A stretch of 5,198 nucleotides of DNA from an uncultured Lachnospiraceae bacterium. Its GTDB lineage: Bacteria; Bacillota; Clostridia; Lachnospirales; Lachnospiraceae. The stretch's first letter is position 1. Each line of letters opens with the position of its first letter. The position numbers and the translations under genes were made by a program. This document shows positions 4,832-5,198 of the stretch, in pieces. The stretch is taken from positions 2,387 through 7,584 of the forward strand of contig CAJUCG010000168.1 of the NCBI GenBank assembly GCA_910585065.1, given 5' to 3'. The notes below the pieces were generated by a model, which was not told the origin of the DNA, ran no database searches, and was given only the letters and a program-made list of their open reading frames with translations.

Positions 4832-5198
4832 ATGACGGAAGAAGAGATCATTGAGCGGATCAAAGAGCAGGAAGATATTGGTATGGAAGCTTTGGCGGAC
4901 AGATATAAAAAACTTCTCGTCTATATTATATCGGGCATACTCGGCGCGCGCGCGGATGATATTGAAGAATGTGTGAATGACACTTACTTAAAAATATGGC
5001 GCAATGTGGACAAATTTGATTTTTCGCGGGCATCGCTTACTACTTATCTAAAGGTAATTGCACGCAATACAGCCATTAACCGGCTGCGCGATGTCCGCCG
5101 CCATGAACTTTGCCGCGCCGATGTGGAACTTTCCCAGTGTGCTGATGCGGTTGTGGATATTTCTGCGAATGTGGAGGATGCGATCCTGCAAAAAGAGC
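4832..5198 (+). CDS. ECF-like sigma-70 family RNA polymerase sigma factor (N-terminal 122 residues, cut by window end)
   Basis: The visible part contains sigma region 2. MEALADRYKKLLVYII (18-33) is followed by DDIEECVNDTYLKIWRNVDKFD (42-63), the region 2.1-2.2 core-binding helix. SLTTYLKVIARNTAINRLRDVRR (68-90) corresponds to regions 2.3-2.4, which melt and read the -10 element. A variable linker, rich in Asp and Val, then leads toward region 4, which lies beyond the window. The length and absence of regions 1 and 3 so far fit an ECF (group 4) factor. The start at 4832 is set by GGAGG (4822-4826), 5 nt upstream. Family knowledge: such factors are usually paired with a co-encoded anti-sigma factor and answer envelope or stress signals; any partner would be downstream and is not seen. 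It lies 70 nt after pyk on the same strand, so read-through transcription is likely. Confidence 0.93.
   Translation, partial: MTEEEIIERIKEQEDIGMEALADRYKKLLVYIISGILGARADDIEECVNDTYLKIWRNVDKFDFSRASLTTYLKVIARNTAINRLRDVRRHELCRADVELSQCADAVVDISANVEDAILQKE

Overview
The window looks like chromosomal DNA from a Gram-positive anaerobe of the Clostridia, most likely a Lachnospiraceae-type organism. The reasons are strong purine-rich ribosome binding sites (GGAGG-type, 5-6 nt before ATG), AT-rich intergenic promoters with textbook -35/-10 boxes, mixed codon use, and gene families typical of that group (PadR with a HAAS/DUF1700-DUF4097 protein, short pyruvate kinase, FruK). This assignment is inference from style and families. 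No mobile element, CRISPR array, rRNA or tRNA was seen.

Layout. Positions 1-143 (minus strand) hold the N-terminus of a PfkB-family sugar-phosphate kinase, probably 1-phosphofructokinase, with a good promoter at 202-230. Divergent from it is a three-gene plus-strand operon: a PadR-type regulator (373-678), a possible 51-residue basic small protein (689-844), and a large 672-residue protein (869-2887). The large protein joins a HAAS/DUF1700 domain, a heptad coiled coil and a very regular 19-residue 'SGD' repeat of DUF4097 type. A hairpin with an A-tract on one side and a T-tract on the other (2897-2950) serves as a bidirectional terminator between this operon and a convergent 80-residue gene of unknown function (2951-3193, minus). 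That small gene shares a divergent promoter region with pyruvate kinase (3340-4761, plus). Pyruvate kinase is followed after 70 nt by the N-terminal 122 residues of an ECF-like sigma factor (4832 to the window end).

How the genes may work together. PadR regulators usually repress themselves and the adjacent operon in response to a ligand or envelope stress, and HAAS/DUF4097 proteins are commonly co-encoded with them. Here the partner has no visible membrane segment or signal peptide, so it is predicted to be a soluble protein with an oligomerising coiled coil and a beta-solenoid. The two sugar-metabolism genes (FruK-like kinase, pyruvate kinase) flank this operon under their own promoters and are probably neighbours, not partners. 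The sigma factor may be partly co-transcribed with pyruvate kinase.

The most unusual element is the HAAS-coiled coil-DUF4097 protein. Its SGD motif recurs ten times at exactly 57-nt intervals, then continues with one 54-nt step.
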